This document shows, piece by piece, positions 31,509 to 41,939 of a stretch of 64,000 bases of DNA; within the stretch, counting starts at the first letter, position 1, and every line of letters starts with the position of its first letter. The notes below the pieces were generated by a model. It did no database searches and was not told the origin of the DNA. It saw only the letters and a program-made list of their open reading frames with translations. The position numbers and the translations under genes are program-made. Source of the stretch: Mycobacterium cookii (GTDB taxonomy: Bacteria > Actinomycetota > Actinomycetes > Mycobacteriales > Mycobacteriaceae). Location of the stretch: contig NZ_AP022569.1 of assembly GCF_010727945.1 (NCBI RefSeq), positions 1,984,001-2,048,000 of the forward strand. The letters are read 5' to 3'.

Positions 31509-32177
31509 ATGGCCACCACCGACCGCACGCCAGGCCAGTCGGCGCCGACGAGTCGGGCCGAACAGCTCTCAGCGCACGCCGAGGGCTCGATCTCCGAAGA
31601 CGCCGTGCTGCTGGCCGCCCGCGAGCGCGCCGCCGACATCGGCGTCGGCGCGGTGACACCCGCGGTCGGCGCGCTGCTGAGCCTGCTGACCAAGCTCAGC
31701 GGCGGCAAAGCCGTCGTCGAGGTCGGTACCGGCGCCGGGGTGAGCAGCCTGTGGCTGCTGTCGGGCATGAGCGAAGACGGCGTGCTGACCACCATCGACA
31801 TCGAGCCCGAACACCAGCGGATCGCCAAGGAGGCATTGTCCGACGGCGGCATCGGCCCGTCGCGGACCCGGCTGATCAGCGGTCGCGCGCAGGACGTGCT
31901 GACCCGGCTGGCCGACGGCTCCTACGACCTGGTCTTCATCGACGCCGACCCGCTCGACCAGCCGGAATACGTGATCGAGGGCATCCGGCTGCTGCGCTCC
32001 GGCGGGGCGATCGTCGTGCACGGCGCGGCCTTGGGCGGACGGGCCGGCGATCCGGCGGCCCGCGATGCCGAGGTGGCGGCGGTACGCGAGGCAGCGCGGC
32101 TGATCGCCGAGAACGAGCTGCTCACGCCCGCGCTGGTGCCGCTCGGCGACGGCCTGCTGGCCGCCGTCCGGGACTGA
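31509..32177 (+). CDS. SAM-dependent O-methyltransferase (Rv1220c-like)
   Basis: The 222-aa class I methyltransferase of the catechol-O-methyltransferase type has the SAM motif [29 protein letters not shown] and [10 protein letters not shown]. Divergent from sigE with 211 bp between the starts, as in M. tuberculosis. Substrate unknown. ATG 31509 gives a length close to the family; the longer open frame upstream has no support. Confidence 0.9.
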   Translation: MATTDRTPGQSAPTSRAEQLSAHAEGSISEDAVLLAARERAADIGVGAVTPAVGALLSLLTKLSGGKAVVEVGTGAGVSSLWLLSGMSEDGVLTTIDIEPEHQRIAKEALSDGGIGPSRTRLISGRAQDVLTRLADGSYDLVFIDADPLDQPEYVIEGIRLLRSGGAIVVHGAALGGRAGDPAARDAEVAAVREAARLIAENELLTPALVPLGDGLLAAVRD

Positions 32178-32213
32178 TCCCGACCTTTTACGAATTCGTG
32201 ACGGTGCAAATCC

Positions 32214-32243
32214 TTGACGTGTGACTGAACGAGTGTTTAGCAT
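32214..32243 (+). promoter_or_regulatory. Predicted sigma-A-type promoter, leaderless transcript
   Basis: TTGACG (32214-32219) and TAGCAT (32238-32243) are 18 bp apart. A start point 7-8 bases after the -10 falls at or just before ATG 32251, so the TetR mRNA would have almost no leader, a common arrangement in mycobacteria. The -10 lies inside the operator. Confidence 0.55.
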
Positions 32244-32260
32244 TCTAAACATGCGTTCAG
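32225..32260. promoter_or_regulatory. Large palindromic operator over the TetR start codon
   Basis: Two nested pairs of perfect 7-bp arms share one centre: outer CTGAACG (32225-32231) with CGTTCAG (32254-32260), inner TGTTTAG (32234-32240) with CTAAACA (32245-32251). Fifteen of eighteen positions pair. It covers the predicted -10, the transcription start and the ATG at 32251, ideal for autorepression by the TetR protein encoded there. Confidence 0.85.
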
Positions 32261-32881
32261 CCGACGATCTGACCGCCGCGGCCCGGATTCGGGACGCCGC
32301 GATCAAGTGCTTCGGCGAGCAGGGGTTCAATGTCGGCCTGCGCTCGATCGCCGAGTCGGCCGGTGTGAGCGCGGCGCTGGTCATCCACCACTTCGGATCC
32401 AAAGACGGCCTGCGCAAGGCCTGCGACGACTACGTCGCCGAGGAGATCCGCAGCGTTAAGTCCGAGGCGATGAACTCCAGCGACCCGGCGACCTGGTTCG
32501 CGGCGATGGCCGAGATCGAGGAGTACGCGCCGCTGATGGCCTACCTGGTGCGCAGCATGCAGACCGGTGGTGAGCTTGCGAAAATGCTGTGGCGCACCAT
32601 GATCGACAATGCCGCGAGCTACCTGGACGAGGGCGTCCGCAGCGGCATCCTGAAGCCCAGCCGTGATCCGGCTGCCCGGGCCAAGTACCTGGCGATCACC
32701 GGTGGCGGCGGCTTCCTGCTGTACATCCAGATGCACGACACCCCAACCGATCTGCGGGCGGTGCTGCGCGACTACGCCGCTGACATGGTGCTGCCCGCCC
32801 TCGAGCTCTACACCGACGGCCTGATGACCGACAGCCACATGTACGAAGCCTTCCTGGCCCAAGAAGAAAAAGGAGAAGTGG

Positions 32882-32895
<14 letters not shown>
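32251..32895 (+). CDS. TetR-family repressor of the ABC exporter (Rv1219c-like)
   Basis: The 214-aa regulator has a TetR helix-turn-helix ([41 protein letters not shown] pattern, about 10-50) and an all-helical ligand domain. It should repress itself and the following efflux genes, as Rv1219c does. ATG 32251 is chosen because it matches the family N-terminus; GTG 32221 upstream would put the operator inside the coding region. The last 14 bases overlap the ABC ATPase gene. Confidence 0.92.
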
Positions 32896-33777
<882 letters not shown>

Positions 33778-33781
<4 letters not shown>

Positions 33782-35412
33782 CGACCACCCTAGAGCGGAC
33801 GCACCATCACGAGGCGCCACAACGGGGTTCGGCCTTCACCGGGACGCGGGCGATGCTGCGACTGTATTTGCGTCGCGACCGGATCACTCTGCCGCTGTGG
33901 GTGTTGCTGCTGTCGCTCCCGTTGGCGACCGTCTATATCGGCAGCATCGAAAAGATCTACCCCGACCTGGCGTCCCGGGGCGCGTTCGCTGCCACCATCA
34001 TGGCCAGCCCTGCGCAGCGGGCGATCTACGGGCAGATCTACAACGACAGTCTCGGTGCGACCGGCATCTGGAAAGCCGGGATGTTCCACACGCTGATCGC
34101 AGTGGCGGTCATCCTGACCGTCATCCGTCACACCCGCGCCGACGAGGAAAGCGGTCGCGCCGAACTGCTGGACTCCACCGCGGTCGGCCGATATGCCAAT
34201 CTGACCGCGGCGCTGCTGCTGTCGTTCGGGGCCTCCCTGGCCACCGGCGCGCTCGGCGCGATCGGCCTGCTGGGCACCAGCGTCCCGGTGGGCGGGTCGC
34301 TGGCGTTCGGTGCCGCGCTGGCCTGCTCCGGGCTGGTGTTCACCGCCGTCGCCGCGGTGACCGCCCAGTTGTCGGCGAGCGCGCGGTTCGCTCGCGGCGC
34401 CGCATTCGCGGCGCTGGGCACGGCGTTCACCCTGCGCGCGGTCGGCGACGCCGGGTCGGGTGGGTTGTCGTGGCTCTCGCCGCTCGGCTGGTCGCTGCAG
34501 GTGCGCCCGTATGCCGGCGACCGGTGGTGGGTGCTGCTGCTGCACCTGGTCACGGCGGCTCTGCTGACCGCGCTGGCCTACCGACTGCTGGCCGGCCGCG
34601 ACGTCGGCGCGGGACTGATCGCCGAACGTCCGGGCCCGGGCCGGGCAAACTCGTTGCTGCGCAACGCGTTCGGGTTGACGGTACGGCTGGATCGCGGCGC
34701 TGTCCTGCTGTGGACCGTCGGGTTGTGCTTGTACGGCCTGCTGATCGGCAGTGTCGTGCACGGCATCGGTGGCGAACTCGGCGGCGACACCGCCAAGGAC
34801 ATCGTCGTCAAGATGGGCGGCACCGCTGCACTGGAGCAGGCCTTCGTCGCGGTGGCGTTCTGCATGCTGGGCATGATCGCGGCCGCCTTCGCGATCTCGC
34901 TGGCGCTTCGGCTGCATCAAGAAGAGGCCGACCAGCGTGCCGAGACGCTGCTGGCCGGTGCGGTGAGCCGAAGTCGCTGGCTGACAGGTCATCTCGCCGC
35001 CGCATTGATCGGTTCCGCCGTCGCCATCGTCGTCGCCGGCGTGGCAGCAGGCCTGACCTACGGCATTGCTGCCGGCGATGTCGGCGGCAAACTATGGACG
35101 ACTGTCGGCGCCGCACTCGTGCAGCTGCCGGCGGTGTGGTTGCCCGCCGCGGTGACCGTCGCCCTGTTCGGCATTGCGCCACGGTTCACCCCGCTGGCAT
35201 GGGGCGTGCTGGTCGGGTTCGTCGCGCTGTATCTGATCGGCTCGCTGTCAGGATTTCCGCAGTGGGTGCTCGACGCCGAGCCGTTCGCGCATGTTCCGCG
35301 GGTGACGGGTGGAGATTTCACCGCGGTTCCATTGCTGTGGTTGCTGGCCATCGACGCCGCGCTGATCGCCGCCGGGTTGCTGGCGTTCCGTCGTCGCGAC
35401 ATCCGGGCCTGA
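33778..35412 (+). CDS. ABC exporter permease (Rv1217c-like)
   Basis: The 544-aa protein has about twelve hydrophobic helices in two similar halves, as in two-half exporter permeases with an uptake-independent role. Its ATG overlaps the ATPase stop as ATGA, so the pair is translationally coupled. It completes the TetR-ATPase-permease operon. Confidence 0.92.
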
Positions 35413-35422
35413 GGGAGTTGCC

Positions 35423-36097
35423 ATGAAACTGCTTGGGAGAGCGTCGCTGTCGGGCGTTGTGGGGATTCTGATATCGCTCGCGCTGCTGTTTGTGCCTGCC
35501 GGTACCTTCCGGTACTGGCAGGGCTGGGTCTTCTTGACGGTGTTCGCGCTGGCAACCTGGATTCCCACCATCTACCTGATGCGGACGAATCCGGCCGCCC
35601 TGGAACGCCGGATGCACGCCGGGCCGACAAAGGAAACCAGACCGGTCGAGAAGGCCATCATCGTGATCGCGTTCGCGTCGCTGGCGGCCATGGTCGTGGT
35701 CAGCGTGCTGGACCATCGCTTCGGCTGGTCGGTTGTGCCGCAGGCGGTCTCGGTGATCGGCGACGTCCTGGTCGTGCTCGGGCTGACGCTGGCGATGCTG
35801 GTGGTCGTCCAAAACGGTTATGCGGCAGCCAATATCACCGTCGAGTCGGGTCAATCCCTGGCGTCCACCGGACTGTACGGATTTGTACGCCATCCGATGT
35901 ACCTGGGTGACGTGGTCATGATGCTGGGCGTTCCGCTGGCGCTCGGCTCGTATTGGGGGCTGCTGTTCGTGCTGCCGGGCGTGGCAGTGCTCGTCGTTCG
36001 TATTCGCGACGAAGAAAGCCTGCTCGAGCAGGAGTTGAGTGGTTACCAGGAGTACGAGCACAGGGTGCGCTACCGCCTGGCGCCTTACCTGTGGTGA
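35423..36097 (+). CDS. Isoprenylcysteine-methyltransferase-like membrane protein (Rv1216c-like)
   Basis: The 224-aa protein has about five membrane helices and the ICMT/PEMT-type C-terminal motif GLYGFVRHPMYLGDVVMMLG followed by RIRDEESLLEQEL, which binds SAM in this superfamily. Substrate unknown. It starts 10 bp after the permease stop behind GAGGGAG, so it is probably part of the efflux operon. It is convergent with glgC. Confidence 0.88.
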   Translation: MKLLGRASLSGVVGILISLALLFVPAGTFRYWQGWVFLTVFALATWIPTIYLMRTNPAALERRMHAGPTKETRPVEKAIIVIAFASLAAMVVVSVLDHRFGWSVVPQAVSVIGDVLVVLGLTLAMLVVVQNGYAAANITVESGQSLASTGLYGFVRHPMYLGDVVMMLGVPLALGSYWGLLFVLPGVAVLVVRIRDEESLLEQELSGYQEYEHRVRYRLAPYLW

Positions 36098-36100
36098 CGG

Positions 36101-37315
36101 TTAGATCCACACACCCTTGCCCACCGCGACGACGCCGCCGGCGCTGATCGCGAAGCGCTCGCGGTCCTTCTCCAAGTCCACCCCGACCATCTCGCCGGGC
36201 CCCACCACGACGTTCTTGTCCAAGATGGCGTGCCGCACGACGGCGCCGCGGCCCACCCGCGCGCCCGGCATGATCACACTGCCCTCAACGATCGCGCCGT
36301 CGTCGATGACGACGTTGGACGACAGCACCGAATTGCGTACGGAGGACGCCGAAATGATGCTGCCCGCACCCACCACCGACTCCTGGGCCGAGCCGCCGTT
36401 GACGAACTTGGCCGGCGCGAGGTTCTCCGACTCGCCGCGGATCGGCCAGCGCTTGTTGTAGAGGTTGAACACCGGGTGCACCGACACCAGATCCATGTGG
36501 GCGTCGTAGAAGGCATCCAACGTCCCGACGTCGCGCCAGTAACCGCGGTCGCGGTCGGTGGCGCCGGGCACGTCGTTGTCGTTGAAGTCGTACACCGCGG
36601 CCATGCCGTCGGTCACCAGGCGCGGGATGATGTCGCCGCCCATGTCGTGATCGGAGTGATCGTCGTCGGCGTCGGCGCGGATCGCGTCGATCAGCACCTT
36701 GGTGGTGAAGATGTAGTTGCCCATCGAGACGAACGTCGACTCCGGGTCGTCGGGGGTGCCGGGTGGTTCGACCGGCTTCTCGACGAAGCTGCGGATCCGT
36801 CCGGACTCGTCGGCGTCCAGGCATCCGAATGCGCTCGCCTCGGCACGCGGCACCCGAATGCCGGCCACCGTCGCCCCCGCGCCACTGTCGATGTGAAACC
36901 GCAGCATCTGCTCCGGGTCCATCCGGTACACGTGGTCGGCGCCGAAAACCACGATGTAGTCGGGATCCTCGTCGTAGATCAGGTTCAGCGACTGATAGAT
37001 CGCGTCGGCGGAGCCGGTGTACCAGCGCGGGCCGAGCCGCTGCTGGGCCGGGACCGGGGTGATGTATTCACCGGCCAATCCCGACAACCGCCAGTTCTGC
37101 GAAATGTGGCGGTCCAACGAATGTGACTTGTACTGCGTGAGAACGCAGATCCTCAGATAGCGGGCGTTGACCAGATTGGACAGCACGAAGTCAACGAGCC
37201 GATAGGCGCCGCCGAAGGGAACCGCGGGCTTGGCCCGGTCGGCGGTCAACGGGTACAACCGCTTGCCCTCACCGCCGGCCATGACGATACCCAGCACGTG
37301 TGGCGCTTCCCTCAT
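36101..37315 (-). CDS. glgC: GlgC, glucose-1-phosphate adenylyltransferase
   Basis: The 404-aa enzyme makes ADP-glucose from glucose-1-phosphate and ATP. It shows the nucleotide-binding loop [35 protein letters not shown] and FVEKP, then a C-terminal left-handed beta-helix (repeat pattern from about 290). ADP-glucose feeds GlgM, encoded divergently 171 bp away. Confidence 0.96.
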   Translation of the reverse strand: MREAPHVLGIVMAGGEGKRLYPLTADRAKPAVPFGGAYRLVDFVLSNLVNARYLRICVLTQYKSHSLDRHISQNWRLSGLAGEYITPVPAQQRLGPRWYTGSADAIYQSLNLIYDEDPDYIVVFGADHVYRMDPEQMLRFHIDSGAGATVAGIRVPRAEASAFGCLDADESGRIRSFVEKPVEPPGTPDDPESTFVSMGNYIFTTKVLIDAIRADADDDHSDHDMGGDIIPRLVTDGMAAVYDFNDNDVPGATDRDRGYWRDVGTLDAFYDAHMDLVSVHPVFNLYNKRWPIRGESENLAPAKFVNGGSAQESVVGAGSIISASSVRNSVLSSNVVIDDGAIVEGSVIMPGARVGRGAVVRHAILDKNVVVGPGEMVGVDLEKDRERFAISAGGVVAVGKGVWI

Positions 37316-37486
37316 GCGTCAAACCTATCGGCCGTTGCGGACCCCTGCCAGATCAAATAGGTGAATACCCGCGCTGACGGATTGTCCATCAACCTTTTTG
37401 GACTACCGGCGAATCTACGTTGGGTACACCGGTAAGGGGGTGGTCCCCCCCTGCGCCATCGGCGGACGGCTACTACCGTGCCGGGT

Positions 37487-38650
37487 ATGCGCGTCGCGAT
37501 GATGACTCGGGAGTATCCGCCGGAGGTCTACGGCGGCGCCGGGGTACATGTCACCGAACTCGTCGCGCAATTGCGCCGGCTGTGTGACGTTGACGTGCAC
37601 TGCCAGGGGGCGCCGCGACTCGGGGCGTACGCGTATCAGCCCGACGAGCAACTGCGCGGAGCCAACCCGGCGCTGTCGACGCTGTCGACGGATCTATTGA
37701 TGGCCAACGCCGCCGCGGAGGCCACCGTCGTGCATTCGCACACCTGGTACGCCGGTATGGCCGGCCATCTGGCGTCATTGCTCTACGACGTCCCACATGT
37801 GCTGACCGCACACTCGCTGGAGCCGTTGCGGCCGTGGAAGGCCGAGCAGCTCGGCGGCGGCTACCGGATCTCGTCTTGGGTGGAACAGACGGCGGCCAAC
37901 GCCGCCGACGCGGTGATCGCCGTCAGCCTGGGTATGCGCGGGGACGTGCTGAAGGTCTATCCGACGCTGGACCCCGACCGGGTGCACGTCGTGCGCAACG
38001 GAATCGACACCGCGGTCTGGTATCCAGCGCAACCGCAGCCCGACGAGTCGGTGCTCGCCGACCTCGGCGTCGACCGCAACCGGCCGATCGTCGCGTTCGT
38101 CGGGCGGATCACCCGGCAGAAAGGCGTCGCACATCTGCTGGCCGCCGCCCACAAGTTCGATCCGGACGTGCAGCTGGTGCTGTGCGCCGGGGCGCCCGAC
38201 ACACCGGAAATCGCCGCCGAGGTCAGCGCCGCGGTCGCTGACCTCGCCGCCTCGCGCACCGGCGTTTTCTGGGTCAGAGAGATGCTGCCGATCGGAAAGA
38301 TTCGTGAAATACTCTCGGCTGCAGTAGTTTTCGTATGCCCGTCGGTCTACGAACCGTTGGGCATCGTCAACCTCGAGGCGATGGCCTGCGGTACCGCCGT
38401 GGTGGCCTCCGACGTCGGGGGCATACCCGAGGTGGTCGCCGACGGGTCGACCGGTTCGCTGGTGCACTACGACCCCGACGATGCAGCCGGCTACCGAAGC
38501 GGCCTCGCCGCCACGGTCAACGCCCTCGTCGCCGATCCGGCGCGGGCGGAGCGCTACGGCCGGGCGGGACGGCAGCGCTGCATCGCGGAATTCTCGTGGG
38601 CGCAGATCGCGCAACAGACCCTGGAGATCTACCAGAAAGTGTGCGCGTAA
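37487..38650 (+). CDS. glgM: GlgM (formerly GlgA), ADP-glucose glycosyltransferase
   Basis: The 387-aa GT4 glycosyltransferase has YPPEVYGGAGVHV at the N-terminus, GRITRQKGVAHLL and the C-terminal EX7E-type motif in CPSVYEPLGIVNLEAMACG. In mycobacteria it makes maltose-1-phosphate from ADP-glucose and glucose-1-phosphate for the GlgE pathway to intracellular and capsular alpha-glucan. ATG 37487 gives 387 aa, the family length. Divergent from glgC; shared substrate logic suggests joint control. Confidence 0.94.
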   Translation: MRVAMMTREYPPEVYGGAGVHVTELVAQLRRLCDVDVHCQGAPRLGAYAYQPDEQLRGANPALSTLSTDLLMANAAAEATVVHSHTWYAGMAGHLASLLYDVPHVLTAHSLEPLRPWKAEQLGGGYRISSWVEQTAANAADAVIAVSLGMRGDVLKVYPTLDPDRVHVVRNGIDTAVWYPAQPQPDESVLADLGVDRNRPIVAFVGRITRQKGVAHLLAAAHKFDPDVQLVLCAGAPDTPEIAAEVSAAVADLAASRTGVFWVREMLPIGKIREILSAAVVFVCPSVYEPLGIVNLEAMACGTAVVASDVGGIPEVVADGSTGSLVHYDPDDAAGYRSGLAATVNALVADPARAERYGRAGRQRCIAEFSWAQIAQQTLEIYQKVCA

Positions 38651-38658
38651 CGGCGGGT

Positions 38659-38826
38659 CTAGCTGGTGACGCCCTTGAGTTCGTCACCGAGCGCGGCGGC
38701 TTCGTCGGGTGTGAGCTCGACGACGAGTCGGCCACCGCCTTCCAGCGGTACCCGCATCACGATGCCGCGCCCCTCCTTGGTCGCTTCCAGTGGACCGTCA
38801 CCGGTCCGGGGCTTCATCGCCGCCAT
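38659..38826 (-). CDS. Small DUF3117 protein (Rv1211-like)
   Basis: This 55-aa protein reads MAAMKPRTGDGPLEATKEG then RGIVMRVPLEGGGRLVVEL and ends DELKGVTS, a highly conserved small actinobacterial protein of unknown function (a calmodulin-like role was proposed for the mycobacterial one, but no EF-hand is visible). GGAGGGAG precedes the ATG. It converges with glgM, 8 bp away. Confidence 0.93.
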   Translation of the reverse strand: MAAMKPRTGDGPLEATKEGRGIVMRVPLEGGGRLVVELTPDEAAALGDELKGVTS

Positions 38827-38929
38827 CGAGCACTCCCTCCAAATTCGAGCTGGCCCGTCAACTGCACATTCACCCCCCCATTGTTCCCTATCGCAGCCGG
38901 TGAGTGTGCATGACCTCCGCGTCGGCGTT

Positions 38930-39517
38930 TCAGTTGGCGGTTGGAGGGACCCAGCAGGCTTGGATGTGATCGTCGACCATCCCGGTCGCCTGCATCAGTG
39001 CGTACGCGGTCGTCGGGCCGACGAACCGGAATCCGCGGCGCTTCAGCTCGCGTGCCATCGCGGTGGATTCCGGTGTCGTGGCGGGCACGTCGGCCAGCGT
39101 CGCGGGCCGGGGTCGGGGCGCCGGGGCGAACGACCACAGCAACTCCGACAGATCGCCCCGGTCGTCGGCGGCGGCCCGCGCGTTGGCGATGGTCGCCTCG
39201 ATCTTGGCCCGGTTGCGAACGATGCCCGGGTCGGCCATCAGCCGGGCCACGTCGGCGTCGGTGTAGCGGGCGATCTTGTCGACGTCGAAACCGTCGAACG
39301 CCTTCCGGAAGTTCTCCCGTTTACGCAGGATGATCAGCCAGGACAGGCCGCTCTGGAAGGCCTCCAGGCTCATCCGTTCGAACAGCGCCACCCGCCCGTC
39401 CAGCGGCTGGCCCCACTCGTGGTCGTGGTAGTCGCGGTAGAGCTCGAAATCGGCGCTGCCGGGCTTGCCGACCGCCCAGTCGCAGCGGACATGCCCGTCG
39501 TCGTCAGGCGTCGTCAC
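38930..39517 (-). CDS. tagA: TagA, 3-methyladenine DNA glycosylase I
   Basis: The 195-aa base-excision-repair enzyme of the HhH Tag family shows RCDWA, DYHDHEWGQP, LFERMSLEAFQSGLSW, the helix-hairpin region around DPGIVRNRAKI and GFRFVGPTTAYALMQA. GTG 39517 overlaps the end of the upstream DivIVA-domain gene by 14 bp. The longer open frame to 39655 would overlap that gene heavily and is unlike the family. Confidence 0.94.
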   Translation of the reverse strand: MTTPDDDGHVRCDWAVGKPGSADFELYRDYHDHEWGQPLDGRVALFERMSLEAFQSGLSWLIILRKRENFRKAFDGFDVDKIARYTDADVARLMADPGIVRNRAKIEATIANARAAADDRGDLSELLWSFAPAPRPRPATLADVPATTPESTAMARELKRRGFRFVGPTTAYALMQATGMVDDHIQACWVPPTAN

Positions 39518-39845
39518 CGGGCTCGTCCTCCGGGTCGTCGTCCGGCTCGTCAGCAGCGGCCGCCGCGTGCACCGACGAGAGCTCGCCGCGCAACTGGTCG
39601 AGCTCCTGGCCGAGCCGGTCCAGCACCCAGTCGACCTCGCTGGTCTTGTATCCACGGATCGTCTGGGTGAACTTCACCGCGTCGACGTCGGCGCCGGTGA
39701 CGCCGGATGCGGGCAGGACGGTCGGCGTCGTCCCGCGCGGCAGCGGCGGTAGCGGCTCACCGCGACCGAACAGCAGGCTGGCCACCCCGAACAGCACGAT
39801 CGCCACCAGGACCAGCACCACCAGGTAGAGCAACACCAACGCCAC
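39504..39845 (-). CDS. Membrane protein with DivIVA-type segment (Rv1209-like)
   Basis: The 113-aa protein has one N-terminal membrane helix (about 4-25) and a short helix with the DivIVA-domain motif FTQTIRGYKTSEVDWVLDRL, then an acidic tail (DEPDDDPEDEPGDDA). The motif suggests a membrane-curvature or scaffold role near cell division sites. Start is a GTG. It lies between gpgS and tagA in one run. Confidence 0.87.
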   Translation of the reverse strand: MALVLLYLVVLVLVAIVLFGVASLLFGRGEPLPPLPRGTTPTVLPASGVTGADVDAVKFTQTIRGYKTSEVDWVLDRLGQELDQLRGELSSVHAAAAADEPDDDPEDEPGDDA

Positions 39846-39878
39846 GGGGACGATATTGCCTTATGGGTACGACGTCGC

Positions 39879-40853
39879 TCAGCGCGGTCGGAGGGCGTTC
39901 ATCGGCGGCCGGTCGGCCAGCGACACCGCCGAAGTCCGTGGCGTGTAGCCGTCACCGTCGACGAAGAACTGGGTGAGGCCCACGCCGGAGTCGGGAATGC
40001 CGCAGCGGGACAGCAGCGTCGCGACGACCTGACGGCTCATCGGGCCCAGCTCGGCCAGCGGCCGGTTGCGATGCGCCCGCACGCCGAGGTTGACCTGAGC
40101 GATCGCGTCTAGGCCCAGCCGGTCGTAGGTGTCGACGAGCAGGCCGATCTCCACGCCGTAGCCGGGCGCGAACGGCACCGAGGTGAGCAGCTCGCGGGTG
40201 GCCGCGTATTCGCCGCCGAGCGGTTGCAGCACACAGCTCAGTTCGGGTCGCAGCGCCGCGAGCAGGGGCCGTGCCACCAACTCGGTCACCCGGCCGCCGC
40301 CGGTGGCGCCTTCGCGGCCGCTGGCGTCATGGACGTTCAGGGGCCGCCGGTAGAAACTCTTGACCAGATGAACGCCGTCCTCGGTGAGCAGCGGTCCGAG
40401 CAGCCGCGGCACGAACATCGGGTGCGGCTCGATCAAATCCGAGTCGACGAAAACCACGATGTCGCCGCTGCTGGCCGCCAGTGAACGCCACAGCACCTCG
40501 CCCTTGCCGGGCCGCGGCGCGATCTCGGGCAGGGCTTGCTCGCGGGTGACGACGCGGGCGCCCGCGGCGATCGCCCGGATCTCGGTGTCGTCGGTGGATC
40601 CGGAGTCGAGCACGATCAGCTCGTCGACCAGCCCGCCGAGCAGCGGCGAGATGCTGTCGATCACCGATTCGACGGTGTCTTCCTCGTTGAGGGCGGGCAG
40701 CACCACCGAAATCGTCCGTTCGGCTTTGGCCGCCCGGAGCTCCTCCACCGTCCACTGCGGCCTGGTCCAGCAGCGATCGGCCAGCCAGACGTCACCGGGC
40801 AGGGCGGTCAGGGCGCCCTCAGCGGTGAGATCGACCAGCTCTGATGCCGTCAT
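39879..40853 (-). CDS. gpgS: GpgS, glucosyl-3-phosphoglycerate synthase
   Basis: The 324-aa GT81 enzyme transfers glucose to 3-phosphoglycerate, the first step of methylglucose lipopolysaccharide synthesis. It shows SVVLPALNEEDTVESV, the metal-binding acidic motif FVDSDL, and QPLGGEYAATRELL. ATG 40853 overlaps the folP2 stop as ATGA; the longer frame only reads through folP2. Length equals the M. tuberculosis enzyme. Confidence 0.96.
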   Translation of the reverse strand: MTASELVDLTAEGALTALPGDVWLADRCWTRPQWTVEELRAAKAERTISVVLPALNEEDTVESVIDSISPLLGGLVDELIVLDSGSTDDTEIRAIAAGARVVTREQALPEIAPRPGKGEVLWRSLAASSGDIVVFVDSDLIEPHPMFVPRLLGPLLTEDGVHLVKSFYRRPLNVHDASGREGATGGGRVTELVARPLLAALRPELSCVLQPLGGEYAATRELLTSVPFAPGYGVEIGLLVDTYDRLGLDAIAQVNLGVRAHRNRPLAELGPMSRQVVATLLSRCGIPDSGVGLTQFFVDGDGYTPRTSAVSLADRPPMNALRPR

Positions 40854-41725
40854 GCGAGTCCTCTCACCGTGCGCGCGGGCCGCCGCTGACCGTGGATCGA
40901 CGCGACCATCTCCAGCACCCGTCGGGTCGGCCCGACCTCGTGGACCCGGAACATCCGCGCGCCCGCGGCAGCCGCGAGTGCGGTGGCCGCCAGGGTGCCC
41001 TCCAGCCGCTCGGTCAGTTCCACGCCTAGAGTCTCCCCGACGAAATCTTTGTTGCTCAACGCCATCAACACCGGCCACCCGGTGTTAACAAGATCTTCCA
41101 TGTGGCGCAATAGCGCCAATCCGTGGAAGGTGTTCTTGCCGAAATCGTGGGTCGGGTCGATGAGAATCCGGCTGCGGTCGACGCCGGCGGCGACGGCTTT
41201 CTCGGCCGCGGTGGTGACTTCGTCGATCACGTCGTCAACCACGCCGCGGGTGCTGGTGCCGTAGCTGACCCGGAACGGGCGGGTGCGGGGGCGCGCGCCG
41301 CCGGTGTGCGAGCACACCAGTCCGGCGCCGTGTTCGGCGGCCACCTCAGGCATCGCGGGGTCGTAGCCGCCCCAACTGTCGTTGATCAGGTCCGCGCCGG
41401 CGCGCAACGCATGCCCGGCCACCTCCGAGCGCCAGGTGTCGATGCTGATCAGCTGATCGGGGTAGGCGTCTCGCAGCCACGCGATGAACGGCACAACGCG
41501 GGCGATCTCGGCCTGGGTGTCGATGCGCTCCCCCGGGCCGGCCTTGACCCCGCCCACGTCGATCACATCGGCACCCTCGGCGACGACGCGGTGGGCCGCC
41601 GCTTTGGCCGCGTCGTCGCTGAAGTTCGCCCCGCGGTCGTAGAACGAATCCGGCGTTCGATTGACGATCGCCATGATCAGCGGGCGATCGGCGCTGACCG
41701 GGCGGCCGCACAGGGTGGACTGCAC
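40850..41725 (-). CDS. folP2: FolP2, dihydropteroate-synthase homologue
   Basis: The roughly 291-aa TIM-barrel protein has the pterin-binding motifs IMAIVNRTPDSFYDRG, DVGGVKAGPGE, SIDTWRSEVA and LIDPTHDFGKNTFH. M. tuberculosis FolP2 lacks DHPS activity, and its neighbour gpgS gives it a suggested link to glucosyl-3-phosphoglycerate metabolism. GTG 41725 is the start I favour; an ATG-type start at 41848 lies inside a hairpin and adds unrelated residues. Confidence 0.9.
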   Translation of the reverse strand: MQSTLCGRPVSADRPLIMAIVNRTPDSFYDRGANFSDDAAKAAAHRVVAEGADVIDVGGVKAGPGERIDTQAEIARVVPFIAWLRDAYPDQLISIDTWRSEVAGHALRAGADLINDSWGGYDPAMPEVAAEHGAGLVCSHTGGARPRTRPFRVSYGTSTRGVVDDVIDEVTTAAEKAVAAGVDRSRILIDPTHDFGKNTFHGLALLRHMEDLVNTGWPVLMALSNKDFVGETLGVELTERLEGTLAATALAAAAGARMFRVHEVGPTRRVLEMVASIHGQRRPARTVRGLA

Positions 41726-41842
41726 CCTTATATGGTGCCTGCTGCTCTCGCCCGGCGACGGCCGAGGTGCGAGCAAAAGCTCACAAGACTCACGAGTCAC
41801 TTCGGTCACTCTCCGGGTCGACCCGCCTTTTTTATTTCGCAC

Positions 41843-41880
41843 GCACATGCGATATCACCGCGGGCTGATATCGCATGTGC
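41843..41880. terminator. Long perfect hairpin between fadD6 and folP2
   Basis: Arms of 15 bp, GCACATGCGATATCA (41843-41857) and TGATATCGCATGTGC (41866-41880), are fully complementary around an 8-nt loop. It lies 60 bp after the fadD6 stop. On the minus strand no T-run follows, on the plus strand a T-run precedes it. It may be a tail-less terminator, an mRNA-stabilising hairpin or a regulator site controlling folP2-gpgS. Confidence 0.6.
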
Positions 41881-41939
41881 CGACGATTTCGGAAAAGAGT
41901 GCCACCCAACTCGTGGTACTGGTGTGGCAGGTGGTGCCC

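Noticed and set aside
41726..41848. Longer FolP2 start at 41848
   Set aside because: It begins inside the arm of a perfect hairpin and encodes residues unlike FolP2.
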